A DNA stretch of 64,000 nucleotides from NCBI GenBank assembly GCA_037444305.1, contig JBBIMP010000025.1, positions 1 to 64,000 on the forward strand, in the 5' to 3' direction. Positions 1 to 10,625 of this stretch are shown here, piece after piece. Positions within the stretch are counted from its first letter, which is position 1. Each line of letters opens with the position of its first letter. A program made the translations under genes and the position numbers. The notes beneath the pieces are model-generated. The model did no database searches and was not told the origin of the DNA. It was given only the letters and a program-made list of their open reading frames with translations. This DNA comes from JBBIMP01 sp037444305. Its GTDB lineage: Bacteria; Acidobacteriota; UBA6911.

Positions 1-55
1 CTATCGTCCCGATGTTGACATGCGGCTTGCTGCGATCGAATTTTTCCTTGGCCAT
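1..55 (-). CDS. tuf: Elongation factor Tu, N-terminal fragment (cut by window edge)
   Basis: Only the first 18 codons are inside the window; the gene runs off the left edge. The translation begins MAKEKFDRSKPHVNIGTI, which is the classic EF-Tu N-terminus leading into the G1 loop. The ATG is at 55-53 and is preceded by GGAGGAG about three bases upstream. It lies 23 bases after the fusA stop, so it closes the canonical str operon order rpsL-rpsG-fusA-tuf. EF-Tu is the GTPase that delivers aminoacyl-tRNA to the ribosomal A site. Confidence 0.95.
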   Translation of the reverse strand, partial: MAKEKFDRSKPHVNIGTI

Positions 56-78
56 ATGCTCCTCCAGACTCCTGCCTG

Positions 79-2169
<2,091 letters not shown>

Positions 2170-2187
2170 GGCGGCTTCCTTCCTCTT

Positions 2188-2658
2188 CTACCAGCGGTAG
2201 TGCGCGAAAGCCTTGTTGGCCTCCGCCATGCGGTGCGTGTCTTCCCTTTTCTTGATCGCGCCGCCACGATTGTTGTAGGCGTCCATCACCTCGCCTGCGA
2301 GCTTTTCGCGCATGGTCTTCTCCGCGCGGTTGCGCGAATACGTGATGATCCAGCGAATGGCCAGCGAGGTCCTGCGATCCTGCGAAACTTCTACGGGCAC
2401 CTGGTAGGTGGCCCCGCCCACCCGCCTGGACTTCACCTCCAGGACGGGCTTGACCGAATCGAGCGCCTTTTTGAAAACCTTCACAGGATCCTCCTTCGAG
2501 CGCTCCTTGATAATGTCCAGCGCCCCGTAGAAGATCCCCTCGGCCACGCTCTTCTTACCCTGCACCATCATGCAGTTGATGAACTTGGTGATCAGCGTGC
2601 TGCCGTACAACGGGTCAGGCAGGGTTTCCCGCTTTGGTACCTCTCTTCGCCTCGGCAT
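2188..2658 (-). CDS. rpsG: 30S ribosomal protein S7
   Basis: Primary 16S rRNA-binding protein that organises the 30S head, 156 aa as usual. The N-terminus MPRRREVPKRETLPDPLYGS and the internal RRVGGATYQVPVEV are S7 signatures. The ATG has GGAGA upstream. It lies between rpsL and fusA. The 158-base spacer from rpsL is long for this operon and contains small GC hairpins; in E. coli the corresponding spacer carries the S7 autoregulatory site, but I cannot demonstrate that here. Confidence 0.98.
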   Translation of the reverse strand: MPRRREVPKRETLPDPLYGSTLITKFINCMMVQGKKSVAEGIFYGALDIIKERSKEDPVKVFKKALDSVKPVLEVKSRRVGGATYQVPVEVSQDRRTSLAIRWIITYSRNRAEKTMREKLAGEVMDAYNNRGGAIKKREDTHRMAEANKAFAHYRW

Positions 2659-2816
2659 ACGAAACGTCTCCAGCGACTTCTTTAACGTGTTTGTCCGTGC
2701 CCGAAGGGCGCTTTTCCCCGGGCGACGGAAAATCTCCGGCTGGCGCCTCCGCCGTCCGGAGTTTCGCGCGCGGGGTGAAAATTACACACCCGCAATCGGG
2801 GGTTTAAAAGGAGTGA

Positions 2817-3191
2817 TTAGCTTTTGGGTCGCTTGGCGCCATACTTGGAACGGGACTTCTTGCGCTCCTGAACACCCACCGCATCCAGGGTGCCCCGCAC
2901 CACGTGGTACCGAACCCCAGGGAGGTCCTTGACACGCCCACCGCGGATCAGCACGATGGAGTGCTCCTGCAGGTTGTGTCCGATACCCGGAATGTAGGTG
3001 GTCACCTCGATCCCGTTGGTCAGACGGACACGCGCAACTTTACGCAACGCGGAGTTGGGTTTCTTGGGTGTGGAAGTGTAAACCCTCGTACACACCCCGC
3101 GGCGCTGCGGACAACCCTGTAAAGCCGGACTCTTCGTCTTGTAACGAATCTTTGTTCGGCCAGATCGAACAAGTTGATTGAAGGTCGGCAA
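2817..3191 (-). CDS. rpsL: 30S ribosomal protein S12
   Basis: Decoding-centre ribosomal protein, 124 aa. I chose the TTG codon at 3191-3189: it gives the conserved N-terminus (M)PTFNQLVRSGR and is preceded by AAAGGAG at a normal distance. A longer open frame to 3335 runs through the promoter and is not real. The streptomycin-region motifs TPKKPNSALRKVARV and HNLQEHSIVLIRGGRVKDLPGV are intact; lysine is present at both classical resistance positions, so the protein looks wild type. It is the first gene of the str operon, with an untranslated leader of about 80 bases. Confidence 0.97.
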   Translation of the reverse strand: MPTFNQLVRSGRTKIRYKTKSPALQGCPQRRGVCTRVYTSTPKKPNSALRKVARVRLTNGIEVTTYIPGIGHNLQEHSIVLIRGGRVKDLPGVRYHVVRGTLDAVGVQERKKSRSKYGAKRPKS

Positions 3192-3279
3192 TCCTCTTCT
3201 CCTTTGAATATACCGGGATCGCGGGCCGCCAGCGCCCGATCCCGGCAAATGCTGCCCTACCCTAGTGAAAAACCGGACG

Positions 3280-3308
3280 AATATAGCAAAGCACCCTTGG
3301 GGTGTCAA
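3280..3308 (-). promoter_or_regulatory. sigma-70-type promoter of the str operon
   Basis: On the minus strand TTGACA (3308-3303) is followed by exactly 17 bases and TATATT (3285-3280). This near-consensus promoter predicts a start near 3273 and an 80-base rpsL leader. Confidence 0.85.
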
Positions 3309-3568
3309 GCGTCCAGCAGACACCCCCAGGCTCACCGGAAATAACTTCGCTCAAACCTCTGTGCGGGCTGTTTAGTAATGAGAAGACGTCAAGTCGGCGC
3401 CCAGGAGGCGCCCTTTCCGGCCCCATTCGCCACACTGCCCGCCGTGGTTCATGGGGCGAGATTTCCCGCGGAACTGCCGCGGGCTGCGCCTCCAGCCCGG
3501 AAGCCATCGAGCGGTCGTGCCCGGGTGAGCCGCGCAAAGACTTTTAAATATATTCCAAGGAGCGTCAA
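3309..3568. other. Intergenic region between divergent str operon and ssb
   Basis: Together with the rpsL leader this is a 377-base gap (3192-3568) without a gene. Besides the str promoter I see an AT-rich stretch (about 3541-3556) just before the ssb ribosome-binding site that may hold a weak -10 for ssb; no convincing -35 accompanies it. Confidence 0.5.
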
Positions 3569-3943
3569 ATGGGAAGTCTAAATAGGGTTTTTTTGATTGG
3601 GCGACTCGGGAAAGATCCCGACGACAGGATGACCGCCGGCGGAACCCGGGTGTCGGCCTTCAGCCTGGCTACGGATCAGTTCAGGTCCGCAGAGGAGGGG
3701 AAGCAGCAGACCACCGAATGGCACCGGGTGGTCAGCTACGGAAAAATCGCCGAGCAGTGCAACCAATACCTGAAGAAGGGGCGGCTCGTCTGCGTCGAGG
3801 GCTCGCTGCAAACGCGCTCGTGGGAGGGCGCCACCGGCGACAAGCGCTACATGACCGAGGTGATTGCCGCCCGCGTCACCTTCCTCGATTCCCGAAGGCA
3901 GGAGACAGCTGTTGCCGAGGCGCCGCCTGCCGATGCGTTCTGA
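3569..3943 (+). CDS. ssb: Single-stranded DNA-binding protein
   Basis: OB-fold protein that coats ssDNA in replication and repair, 124 aa. The N-terminus MGSLNRVFLIGRLGKDPDDR, TEWHRVVSYGKIAEQC and a strand GRLVCVEGSLQTRSW are standard SSB signatures. AAGGAG lies about 7 bases before the ATG. The protein is short: the acidic linker and DDDIPF-type tail that recruits partner proteins are reduced to PPADAF, so it could be a minimal or secondary SSB. It is transcribed divergently from the str operon. Confidence 0.95.
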   Translation: MGSLNRVFLIGRLGKDPDDRMTAGGTRVSAFSLATDQFRSAEEGKQQTTEWHRVVSYGKIAEQCNQYLKKGRLVCVEGSLQTRSWEGATGDKRYMTEVIAARVTFLDSRRQETAVAEAPPADAF

Positions 3944-4141
3944 ATCCGAGCGGCGCGTGCCGGCAAAAGTCCCGCGCGCGGATTCGCTCCGGCCCTTTGC
4001 GCGTGGCTCCGCGTCCCCGGATGCTTGCCGCTCCCCCACTCATGCGTCATTCGGGACGGGGTCAGCGTAGCCGGGCCGAATCGCTCCGCTGCCGCCGTCC
4101 TCCATCGCCAGCGACAGCATCGATGCTTGGACTCCGCATGC

Positions 4142-4147
4142 TATAAT
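4142..4147 (+). promoter_or_regulatory. -10 element (TATAAT) almost touching the PBP start codon
   Basis: A perfect TATAAT ends 10 bases before the ATG at 4158, with no Shine-Dalgarno between. The -35 region is weak. If used, the mRNA would begin within about 4 bases of the start codon. Confidence 0.5.
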
Positions 4148-4157
4148 TGCGCGCGGT

Positions 4158-6443
4158 ATGGCTTCGAGCAGAAACGGGCACAAACGCGGCAACCAAAGCA
4201 GAAGATCCCGCCGATGGCTCTTCCTCTTTTTCCTGCTCTGTGCTGTTGTCTTTGCCGCGGGCGGCGCCGCCCTCGGCATCCGCGTCGGATACGAGTACAA
4301 CCTGCCCAAGATCCAGAGCCTCGAGGATTTCCGCCCCGATGTCATCACCGACATCTATTCAGACGACAACAAGGTGATCGGCGAATTCGCCATGGAACGC
4401 CGGATCATAGTGTCGCTCGACGAGATCCCCGCACACCTGCAGCTGGCCATCCTGGCGGCGGAGGATGACCAGTTTTACAACCACTCGGGCATCAACTATT
4501 TGGCCATTCCGAGGGCGGCCTACCGCGACATCATCGCCATGAGCCGGGCGGAAGGGGCCAGCACCATCACCCAGCAGCTGGCGCGCATGCTCATGGGGAA
4601 TACCGAGGTCACCTGGGACCGCAAGATCAAGGAGGCGCTCATCGCCTGGAAGATAGAGAAGCACTACACCAAGCACCAGATCCTTACGCTCTACTGCAAC
4701 CAGCACTATTTCGGACACGGCGCCTACGGGGTTGCCGCAGCCGCCGACACCTTCTTCAAAAAGAAGCTCTCCGAACTGACACTCGACGAATGCGCCATGA
4801 TCGGCGGTCTCCCACGCAGTCCCAAACGCTACTCCCCCATCATGCACCCGGAGGCGGCCCGTTCGAGGAGAAACTACATTCTCGAAAGGATGGCAGCCGA
4901 GCGCATGATATCGGCTGCCGCGGCCGCGGAGGCCAAAGCCAGGCCCCTCACCCTCGGGTCCAGAAGGCGCGATTCGGATACAGCACCCTACTTCGTCGAG
5001 TGGGTCCGCCAGTCGCTGGCCGACCGGTATTCGACCGACGTGATCTGGCGCAAGGGGCTGCGGGTATACACTACGCTCAACGCCGACATGCAGAAGGCCG
5101 GGGTCAAGGCGCTGCGCGACGGCCTGCGCAACTACGACAAGAGGCACGGCTGGCGGGGCCCCTTCCACAACATCCTCAAGGATCCTGCAACCAGCCTGGC
5201 GGACTATCAACACCCCGATTGGCGCCTCCCGCCCAGACCCGGGGATCTGGTCACCGGCCTCGTCCTGAACGTCGGGGAGAGCGATGTGACGGTCCGGATC
5301 GGCAGATACCGGGCGTCCATCGGGCCGCGCGAGATCGCCTGGACCGGCAGAAGGTCTCCCTCCGCCATCCTCAAATCGGGCGATCTCGCCACCTTCATCG
5401 TCACGGCCCTCGACGAGGAGGCGCAGACGGCGAAGGTCCTCCTGGATCAGATCCCGGTCGTGCAGGGCGCCCTGGTCACCCTCGACAACCGGACGGGCGA
5501 GATCAAGGCCATGGTCGGCGGTTACAGCTACGAGGCCAGCCAGTTCAACCGTGCCACCCAGGCCCAGCGCCAGGTCGGCTCCACTTTCAAGCCCTTTGTC
5601 TACGCCACGGCGCTGGAAAAAGGCATGGAGCTCAACAGCCGTATCATCGACGCCCCCGTCAGCTACAAGGATGGTCTCGGCCGCCTCTACCAGCCGTCGA
5701 ACTACGACGACAAGTTCAAGGGTGAAATCACGCTGCTGCAGGCGCTGGTGGAATCCAGGAATGTCCCCACCGTCAAGGTGGCCTCGCTGATCGGCATCAA
5801 GGAAGTCCTCGTCATGGCCCGGCGCTTCGGTCTCGAAGGTCGCATGGATCCCTACCTCCCCCTCGCCCTCGGCGCCTGCGAGGTCACGCCGCTGGAGATG
5901 GCGTCGGCCTTCACGGTTTTCCCGAACCTGGGCGTCCGGGTCAAGCCCTATTTCATCCGCAGGATCGACGACTACGACAAGGTCAAAAAGGAGGAGTATT
6001 TTCCCTCAACCGTGCGCGTCCTCGAACCCGAAGTGGCCTCGAAAATGCTCCAGATGCTGACGGCCGTAGTCGAGCTCGACGGCGGAACCGCCAGATCGGC
6101 CCGGTCGTTGGGGCGGCCCGTCGGGGGAAAAACCGGCACCACGAATGATTTCACCGACGCCTGGTTTGTCGGCTTCAGTCCCTCGATCACCACCGCCGTT
6201 TGGGTGGGATTCGACTCCAGGAAGACCCTGGGCAACAAAGAGGCGGGTGGCGCCGTCGCCCTCCCGATCTGGATCCAGTTCATGAGGGAGGTCGCAAAGG
6301 ACGCTCCCCTCGAAGGCTTCCCCGTCGTCGAACTCACCGACGCCTCCGGCATCGCTCCCGCCACCTGGACCCACCAGGGAAAGCAGCTCTTCATCGAGGC
6401 GCTTCCCGGCGCAACGCCGCCGAGGCCGCCGTCCACCCCTTGA
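4158..6443 (+). CDS. Penicillin-binding protein 1A-type bifunctional peptidoglycan synthase
   Basis: Class A PBP of 761 aa that polymerises and cross-links peptidoglycan in the periplasm. A basic N-terminus is followed by one membrane anchor (about residues 19-41). The GT51 transglycosylase domain (about 65-240) has the catalytic glutamate in AAEDDQFY (E102) and TITQQLARMLM. An OB-like linker (about 300-430) precedes the transpeptidase domain with STFK (nucleophile S475, K478) and the KTGT box (K658). The C-terminus ends in a short proline-rich tail. It is a single gene with its own promoter. The start at 4158 lacks a ribosome-binding site but fits a -10 10 bases upstream. Confidence 0.95.
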   Translation: MASSRNGHKRGNQSRRSRRWLFLFFLLCAVVFAAGGAALGIRVGYEYNLPKIQSLEDFRPDVITDIYSDDNKVIGEFAMERRIIVSLDEIPAHLQLAILAAEDDQFYNHSGINYLAIPRAAYRDIIAMSRAEGASTITQQLARMLMGNTEVTWDRKIKEALIAWKIEKHYTKHQILTLYCNQHYFGHGAYGVAAAADTFFKKKLSELTLDECAMIGGLPRSPKRYSPIMHPEAARSRRNYILERMAAERMISAAAAAEAKARPLTLGSRRRDSDTAPYFVEWVRQSLADRYSTDVIWRKGLRVYTTLNADMQKAGVKALRDGLRNYDKRHGWRGPFHNILKDPATSLADYQHPDWRLPPRPGDLVTGLVLNVGESDVTVRIGRYRASIGPREIAWTGRRSPSAILKSGDLATFIVTALDEEAQTAKVLLDQIPVVQGALVTLDNRTGEIKAMVGGYSYEASQFNRATQAQRQVGSTFKPFVYATALEKGMELNSRIIDAPVSYKDGLGRLYQPSNYDDKFKGEITLLQALVESRNVPTVKVASLIGIKEVLVMARRFGLEGRMDPYLPLALGACEVTPLEMASAFTVFPNLGVRVKPYFIRRIDDYDKVKKEEYFPSTVRVLEPEVASKMLQMLTAVVELDGGTARSARSLGRPVGGKTGTTNDFTDAWFVGFSPSITTAVWVGFDSRKTLGNKEAGGAVALPIWIQFMREVAKDAPLEGFPVVELTDASGIAPATWTHQGKQLFIEALPGATPPRPPSTP

Positions 6444-6548
6444 ACCGTCCGTGCAAGCCTCCTCGGGCACCGCTGCAAAACGGTCCAGCCCGGCTAATCT
6501 CCGCCTATTGCGCCGGGGTTTGACCTCGCCGTGGGCAGGGGTTCGGGC

Positions 6549-7544
6549 TCAACGGTCCCGCTCGACGATGTAGTCGGGAAGGCTCAGGAGCGCGGCCCGT
6601 TCCTTGGATGGGGGGAACAGGGCGAGATTCTCCTTGGCGGCGCGCGCATAGTCCATCGCCTTCTCGCGCGCCAGGTCGACTGTTTTATACTCGCGGATCA
6701 GCTCCAGCACAGCCTGGCGATCTTCGATCTCCGTGCCGTCGCCGTTGAATGCCGCCTTGACCATCTCCCGGTGGCGCGGTTCCCCGTTCCGGATCAGGTA
6801 GATCAGCGGCAGCGTGATCTTCCCTTCCCGCAGGTCGCTGCCGACAGGCTTTCCGAGCGTGCTCTCGTTCGACGTGAAATCCAAGACATCGTCGATCAGC
6901 TGGAAGGCGATGCCGACGTTGAGCCCGAAAAGCCGCAGGGCCTCCCGCCGTTCCGGGTTCGCGGATCCCAGGATGCTTCCGATTTCGGTGCAGGCCGAGA
7001 ACAGGTAGGCTGTCTTGCGCATCGAAATGTCCAGATGCTGCTCCTCCGTGATTTCGAGGCTCCCGTTCACGCTGAGCTGGATCAGCTCGCCTTCGACCAT
7101 CTTGCGGGTCACATCCGTGAGAATCTCCAGGATGGGAAAGTGCCGCTCGCCGAGCGCGAGGCTGAAGGAGGTCATGTACAGCCAGTCCCCCATGAGGACG
7201 GAAACCTCGTTGCCCCACCGGGCATTCACCGCGGCCCGGCCACGCCTCACCTTGGCATCGTCGATGATGTCGTCGTGCACGAGCGTGGCGGCATGCACCA
7301 TCTCGATGACGGCTCCAAGCCGGTAGCAGACCGGCCCCTCGAAGCCGCACATGCGGGAACTGAGCAGCAGCAGGGCCGGCCGTATCCGCTTGCCGCCACT
7401 GCGCTGTATATAGCAACCCACCTTGTCGATGAGCTGAATGCTGGAGGTGGAGTGGCGCTCCAACTCGCGCTCCACGAGGGAGAGGCCGGTTTCGACCAGC
7501 TTGTAGATTTCCTGTCGTTTCAATTTACTGCTCTGGGTCAGCAT
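6549..7544 (-). CDS. Trans-polyprenyl diphosphate synthase (octaprenyl/heptaprenyl type)
   Basis: Elongates isoprenyl diphosphate chains, probably for the quinone side chain or carrier lipid. From the ATG at 7544 it is 331 aa, a normal length. The first Asp-rich motif is VHDDIIDD, the second is LIDDVLDF; GGKRIRPALL binds the substrate diphosphate. The open frame continues upstream into the tatD region, but the family N-terminus, an AGGTGG ribosome-binding site and a promoter at 7585-7613 place the start here. Chain length cannot be read with confidence from the sequence. Confidence 0.92.
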   Translation of the reverse strand: MLTQSSKLKRQEIYKLVETGLSLVERELERHSTSSIQLIDKVGCYIQRSGGKRIRPALLLLSSRMCGFEGPVCYRLGAVIEMVHAATLVHDDIIDDAKVRRGRAAVNARWGNEVSVLMGDWLYMTSFSLALGERHFPILEILTDVTRKMVEGELIQLSVNGSLEITEEQHLDISMRKTAYLFSACTEIGSILGSANPERREALRLFGLNVGIAFQLIDDVLDFTSNESTLGKPVGSDLREGKITLPLIYLIRNGEPRHREMVKAAFNGDGTEIEDRQAVLELIREYKTVDLAREKAMDYARAAKENLALFPPSKERAALLSLPDYIVERDR

Positions 7545-7584
7545 CACCACCTGCAAATCGTTCCGGTCGCGCGGATTTGGACCT

Positions 7585-7613
7585 TGTATATTACCACAGG
7601 TCCGTGGAAACAA
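7585..7613 (-). promoter_or_regulatory. Promoter of the polyprenyl synthase gene
   Basis: Minus strand TTGTTT (7613-7608), 17-base spacer, TATACA (7590-7585), start about 34 bases before the ATG. The spacer contains the imperfect palindrome CCACGG-AC-CTGTGG, a possible but unproven operator. Confidence 0.6.
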
Positions 7614-7789
7614 CTCGCCGCGAACGGCCCTGCCTTGCGTTGCCGCCCCCCCGGAACGCCTGCTCCAAACGGGTCCTTCACCCCGCGGCCTTCCGGCTGC
7701 GATCGAACAGGATACCGACACCGATTCCGCCGCAGGCATCCCCGCTGCGGGCATTCCCCTGCCGATCCCCCCACCGCGCAATCCGGGAC

Positions 7790-8608
7790 CTAATACCGCT
7801 TCCCTTTCCCCGTAAGAGGAGCCTGCGGCCGGGCCACCTGCAGCAGCCGTCTGGCATTGTCGGAGGTTGCCGCCGCCACGAATTCCTGCTCCATGCCCCG
7901 GCAGCGCGCAACCTCGCGCGCGACCTCGGAAACGAATGCAGGTTCGTTGCGCTTCCCGCGATAGGGGACGGGCGCAAGGTAGGGGCAATCGGTCTCGACA
8001 AGGATGCTCTGCAGGGGCAGGCTCCGGACCGTGTCCCGCAGCGGGCGGGCATTTTTGAAAGTTACCATCCCGGAAAAGGAGATCATGAATCCCATGCGGG
8101 AGCATTCCAAGGCCTGCTCGCCGCTGCCAGTGAAGCTGTGCATCACCCCCCGCAGCGGCGCCCCCCCCTTGGCCTCCCGCAGGATGGCCATTGTGTCTTC
8201 CCAGGCGTCGCGGCAGTGGACCGCCACGGGCAAATCCAGCCGCGCAGCCATGACCAACTGAAGCCTGAACACCTCGCGCTGCACATCCCGCGGCGAGTGG
8301 TCGTAGTAATAGTCCAGACCGATCTCGCCCCAGAGAACCACCTTTGGATGGGTCGCGAGGTTCTCGAGCCTGCCGAGGCAGGCATCGTCCGCCTCCTTCG
8401 CATCGTGAGGATGGACGCCGATGCCCGTGTACACAAGGGAGTGCCTGTCGGCCAGTCGGACAGCCGCCTCGACCGACCTCCCCTCGCGATCGCCCGTGCC
8501 GATGGTGAGTACCATTTCCAGGCCCGCATCCGAGGCGCGCCGGATCACCTCCTCGCGGTCGGCGTCGAACTGGGGAGCATCCAGGTGGGCATGGGAGTCG
8601 ATCAACAT
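7790..8608 (-). CDS. tatD: TatD-family metal-dependent DNase/hydrolase
   Basis: TIM-barrel amidohydrolase-like nuclease of 272 aa. The metal-binding signatures are present in order: DSHAHLD at the N-terminus, GEIGLDYYYD, VHCRDAWEDT, GVMHSFTGS and ETDCPYLAP. It begins 18 bases after the MetRS-like C-domain gene on the same strand; a metG-tatD arrangement is common in bacteria, which fits this neighbourhood. In vitro the family removes 3-prime DNA ends; the cellular role is less clear. Confidence 0.93.
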   Translation of the reverse strand: MLIDSHAHLDAPQFDADREEVIRRASDAGLEMVLTIGTGDREGRSVEAAVRLADRHSLVYTGIGVHPHDAKEADDACLGRLENLATHPKVVLWGEIGLDYYYDHSPRDVQREVFRLQLVMAARLDLPVAVHCRDAWEDTMAILREAKGGAPLRGVMHSFTGSGEQALECSRMGFMISFSGMVTFKNARPLRDTVRSLPLQSILVETDCPYLAPVPYRGKRNEPAFVSEVAREVARCRGMEQEFVAAATSDNARRLLQVARPQAPLTGKGKRY

Positions 8609-8626
8609 GGCAGCGGCACCGGGAGG

Positions 8627-9016
8627 TTACTTCAGGAGGGTGCCGTTCGGAACGTCTTCGGCAAACGTGACCAGCACGGGCCTCCCGCCCGCCGAGGCCG
8701 CCACGATCATGCCGTCGGACTCCAGGCCCATCAGCCGCGCCGGCTTCAGATTTGCGACAATCACCACCTTCCGACCGAGGAGGCCCTCGGCGTCATAGGC
8801 TTCCGCGATCCCGGCAACCACTTGCCGCTTTTCGGCGCCCAGGTCCACCCTCAGTTTCATGAGCTTGCGCGATCCGGGCACGCGCTCGGCCTCGAGAATC
8901 TGCCCCGCCCGCATCTCCACGCGCGCGAAGTCCTCTATGCCGATCCGGTTTTCCGGGCTCGCGGGAGCGGCGGCATCGCCGCTGCCGGCCCGTTCACTGT
9001 CCCCCTGCTCCACCAT
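8627..9016 (-). CDS. Stand-alone tRNA-binding protein like the C-terminal domain of methionyl-tRNA synthetase
   Basis: 129 aa from the ATG at 9016. After a low-complexity acidic N-terminal segment (about 35 residues) comes one OB-fold EMAP/Trbp111 domain: IEDFARVEMRAGQILEAE, VANLKPARLMGLESDGMIVAA and FAEDVPNGTLLK are typical of the MetRS dimerisation/tRNA-binding domain. No catalytic HIGH/KMSKS part is attached or nearby, so MetRS appears split with its catalytic gene elsewhere. The upstream TTG at 9037 is a poorer start. Confidence 0.85.
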   Translation of the reverse strand: MVEQGDSERAGSGDAAAPASPENRIGIEDFARVEMRAGQILEAERVPGSRKLMKLRVDLGAEKRQVVAGIAEAYDAEGLLGRKVVIVANLKPARLMGLESDGMIVAASAGGRPVLVTFAEDVPNGTLLK

Positions 9017-9093
9017 GTTTTCATGCCCCCATTGCAATTATGTTCGCCGACGCGCAGACGTGGGCAGCCCCCCTGGTCCGCGCCCGCGCGGCA

Positions 9094-10329
9094 TTACCGT
9101 TTCAGGAACGAGGCGGTGGCGGCGGCCATTACGGTTTTGAGCGGCACCCCTTTTTCCCGGGCCAGCCGCCGGCAGTCGTCAAACTCCGGCGCGAAGTTCA
9201 CACGGCGTCCCTCGAGTTCCCCAATCTTGATCCTGACCGTGCCGTGCTCCGTGTGCACCTCCTCGTGCCGGCGCCGCAGCGTCTTGCGGCCGACGAGAGA
9301 GTGCCGGATTCCTATGGTCGTCGTCTCCGAAAACACCAACTCCGCCATCCGGTCCAGATCCTCAGGGTTGCAGACCACCGACAGTCGGAGCCCCTGGCGG
9401 CCTTTCTTCATCAGCGCGGGCAGAACGCAGACATCGAGCGCTCCCTCCTCCAGCACCCTGTCGATGAAATGTCCGCCAACCTCGGGTGTCATGTCGTCAA
9501 TGTCGGCTTCGATGACACCGACAATGCCTGATTCCGCCTCGCCGGCAAAGGGGCGGACAGCTTCTCCCAGGGTGATGCGGAAGACGTTTGCCGCCCCTTG
9601 GATTTCTCGCGATCCCGCACCGTATCCCACCGAGTGGATCCTCATGAGCGGCCGGGAATCGAAACGATCCGCGAGCACCGTCAGCAGGGCTGCTCCCGTC
9701 GGGGTGGTCTTTTCCCCTTCCACCGAATCGGAAAACACGGGCACGCCTCGCAGCAACTCGAGCACCGCAGGACCCGGCGCCGGGTAGCGTCCGTGCCGGC
9801 AGACAAGCGTCCCCCACCCCACATTGACCGGCGCGCACGCGATATGTTCCGGTCTGAGCTGCTCGACCGCAATCATCGTGCCGACGATGTCGGCGATCGA
9901 ATCCAGCGCGCCCACTTCGTGAAAGTGCACCTCCTCCGCGGGCTGCGAGTGAATCCTGCCTTCGGCCTCAGCGAGGCGCCGGAAAGCTTCCGTCGATTTG
10001 ACCTTCACCCATTCAGACAACCCGCTCGCGCGGATGAGCCCGCGGATATCTCGGAAGGTTCGGTGTGCGTGATGACCATGTTCTTCAGCATGGGCGCTGC
10101 CGGCCCCCTCGGCGGTCATCACGGAAAACCGGGTCGCCCGGATGCCGGACCGCTGGCAGGATTCCGCCTTCAATCCGATGTCCCCGAGCCCCAGCTTGGC
10201 GAGCCCATCCTCGATCGCGGCCAGTTCGACGCCCAGGTCCAGCAGGGCTCCCACGAACATGTCGCCGCTGACGCCCGCAAAGGGCTCGAGATAGAGCAGC
10301 CCTCCCCGCTTCAGGGGAGCTGTCAGCAT
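9094..10329 (-). CDS. larC: Nickel-pincer cofactor biosynthesis protein LarC
   Basis: Inserts nickel into the pincer nucleotide cofactor of lactate racemase-type enzymes in a CTP-dependent cyclometallation. It is a single frame of about 411 aa, unlike Lactiplantibacillus, where the two halves are joined by a frameshift. Recognisable segments are LYLEPFAGVSGDMFVGALLDLG, EEVHFHEVGALDSIADIVG, KTTPTGAALL and EADIDDMTPE. A His-rich insert (AEEHGHHAHR) could handle nickel. LarB, LarE and LarA are not in the window. The start is uncertain: ATG 10329 lies close to the conserved N-terminus, and ATG 10353 is also possible; neither has a clear ribosome-binding site. Confidence 0.9.
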   Translation of the reverse strand: MLTAPLKRGGLLYLEPFAGVSGDMFVGALLDLGVELAAIEDGLAKLGLGDIGLKAESCQRSGIRATRFSVMTAEGAGSAHAEEHGHHAHRTFRDIRGLIRASGLSEWVKVKSTEAFRRLAEAEGRIHSQPAEEVHFHEVGALDSIADIVGTMIAVEQLRPEHIACAPVNVGWGTLVCRHGRYPAPGPAVLELLRGVPVFSDSVEGEKTTPTGAALLTVLADRFDSRPLMRIHSVGYGAGSREIQGAANVFRITLGEAVRPFAGEAESGIVGVIEADIDDMTPEVGGHFIDRVLEEGALDVCVLPALMKKGRQGLRLSVVCNPEDLDRMAELVFSETTTIGIRHSLVGRKTLRRRHEEVHTEHGTVRIKIGELEGRRVNFAPEFDDCRRLAREKGVPLKTVMAAATASFLKR

Positions 10330-10564
10330 GGAACGGGACCGAGAGTGTGCCATGTAAAAATGCCCACGAATCCGTAAGCTGCCGGCAGGACGGGCAGCCA
10401 ATCCGGAGAACCGAGAGCTCCGCACGCCATGTCCCGCTGCGATCCAGGCCCTCCCCGGAGGACTCCGGTCAAGCCGGCGGTCTCTCCCGCTCGCGGCCTG
10501 CAGCGGGTCGGCGAGGTGAGTCTAGGGGGCGTCCCATGCGAAGTCAAGGCGGGCTTTCGCCCGG

Positions 10565-10593
10565 TTGATTTGCCGGCATCCTTGCGGTACATT
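10565..10593 (+). promoter_or_regulatory. argS promoter
   Basis: TTGATT (10565-10570), 17-base spacer, TACATT (10588-10593). The expected start leaves a leader of about 26 bases containing an AGAGG ribosome-binding site before the argS ATG. Confidence 0.7.
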
Positions 10594-10625
10594 CTGCCGA
10601 CAATTCGCGGGACACGAAAGAGGCG

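Noticed and set aside
7577..9787. 736-codon open frame on the plus strand
   Set aside because: Spans antisense of tatD, the tRNA-binding gene and larC; these three are clear families, so this frame is not coding.
10330..10625. Possible small gene in the argS upstream region
   Set aside because: Short open frames exist but none has a ribosome-binding site; the interval holds the larC start region and the argS promoter.
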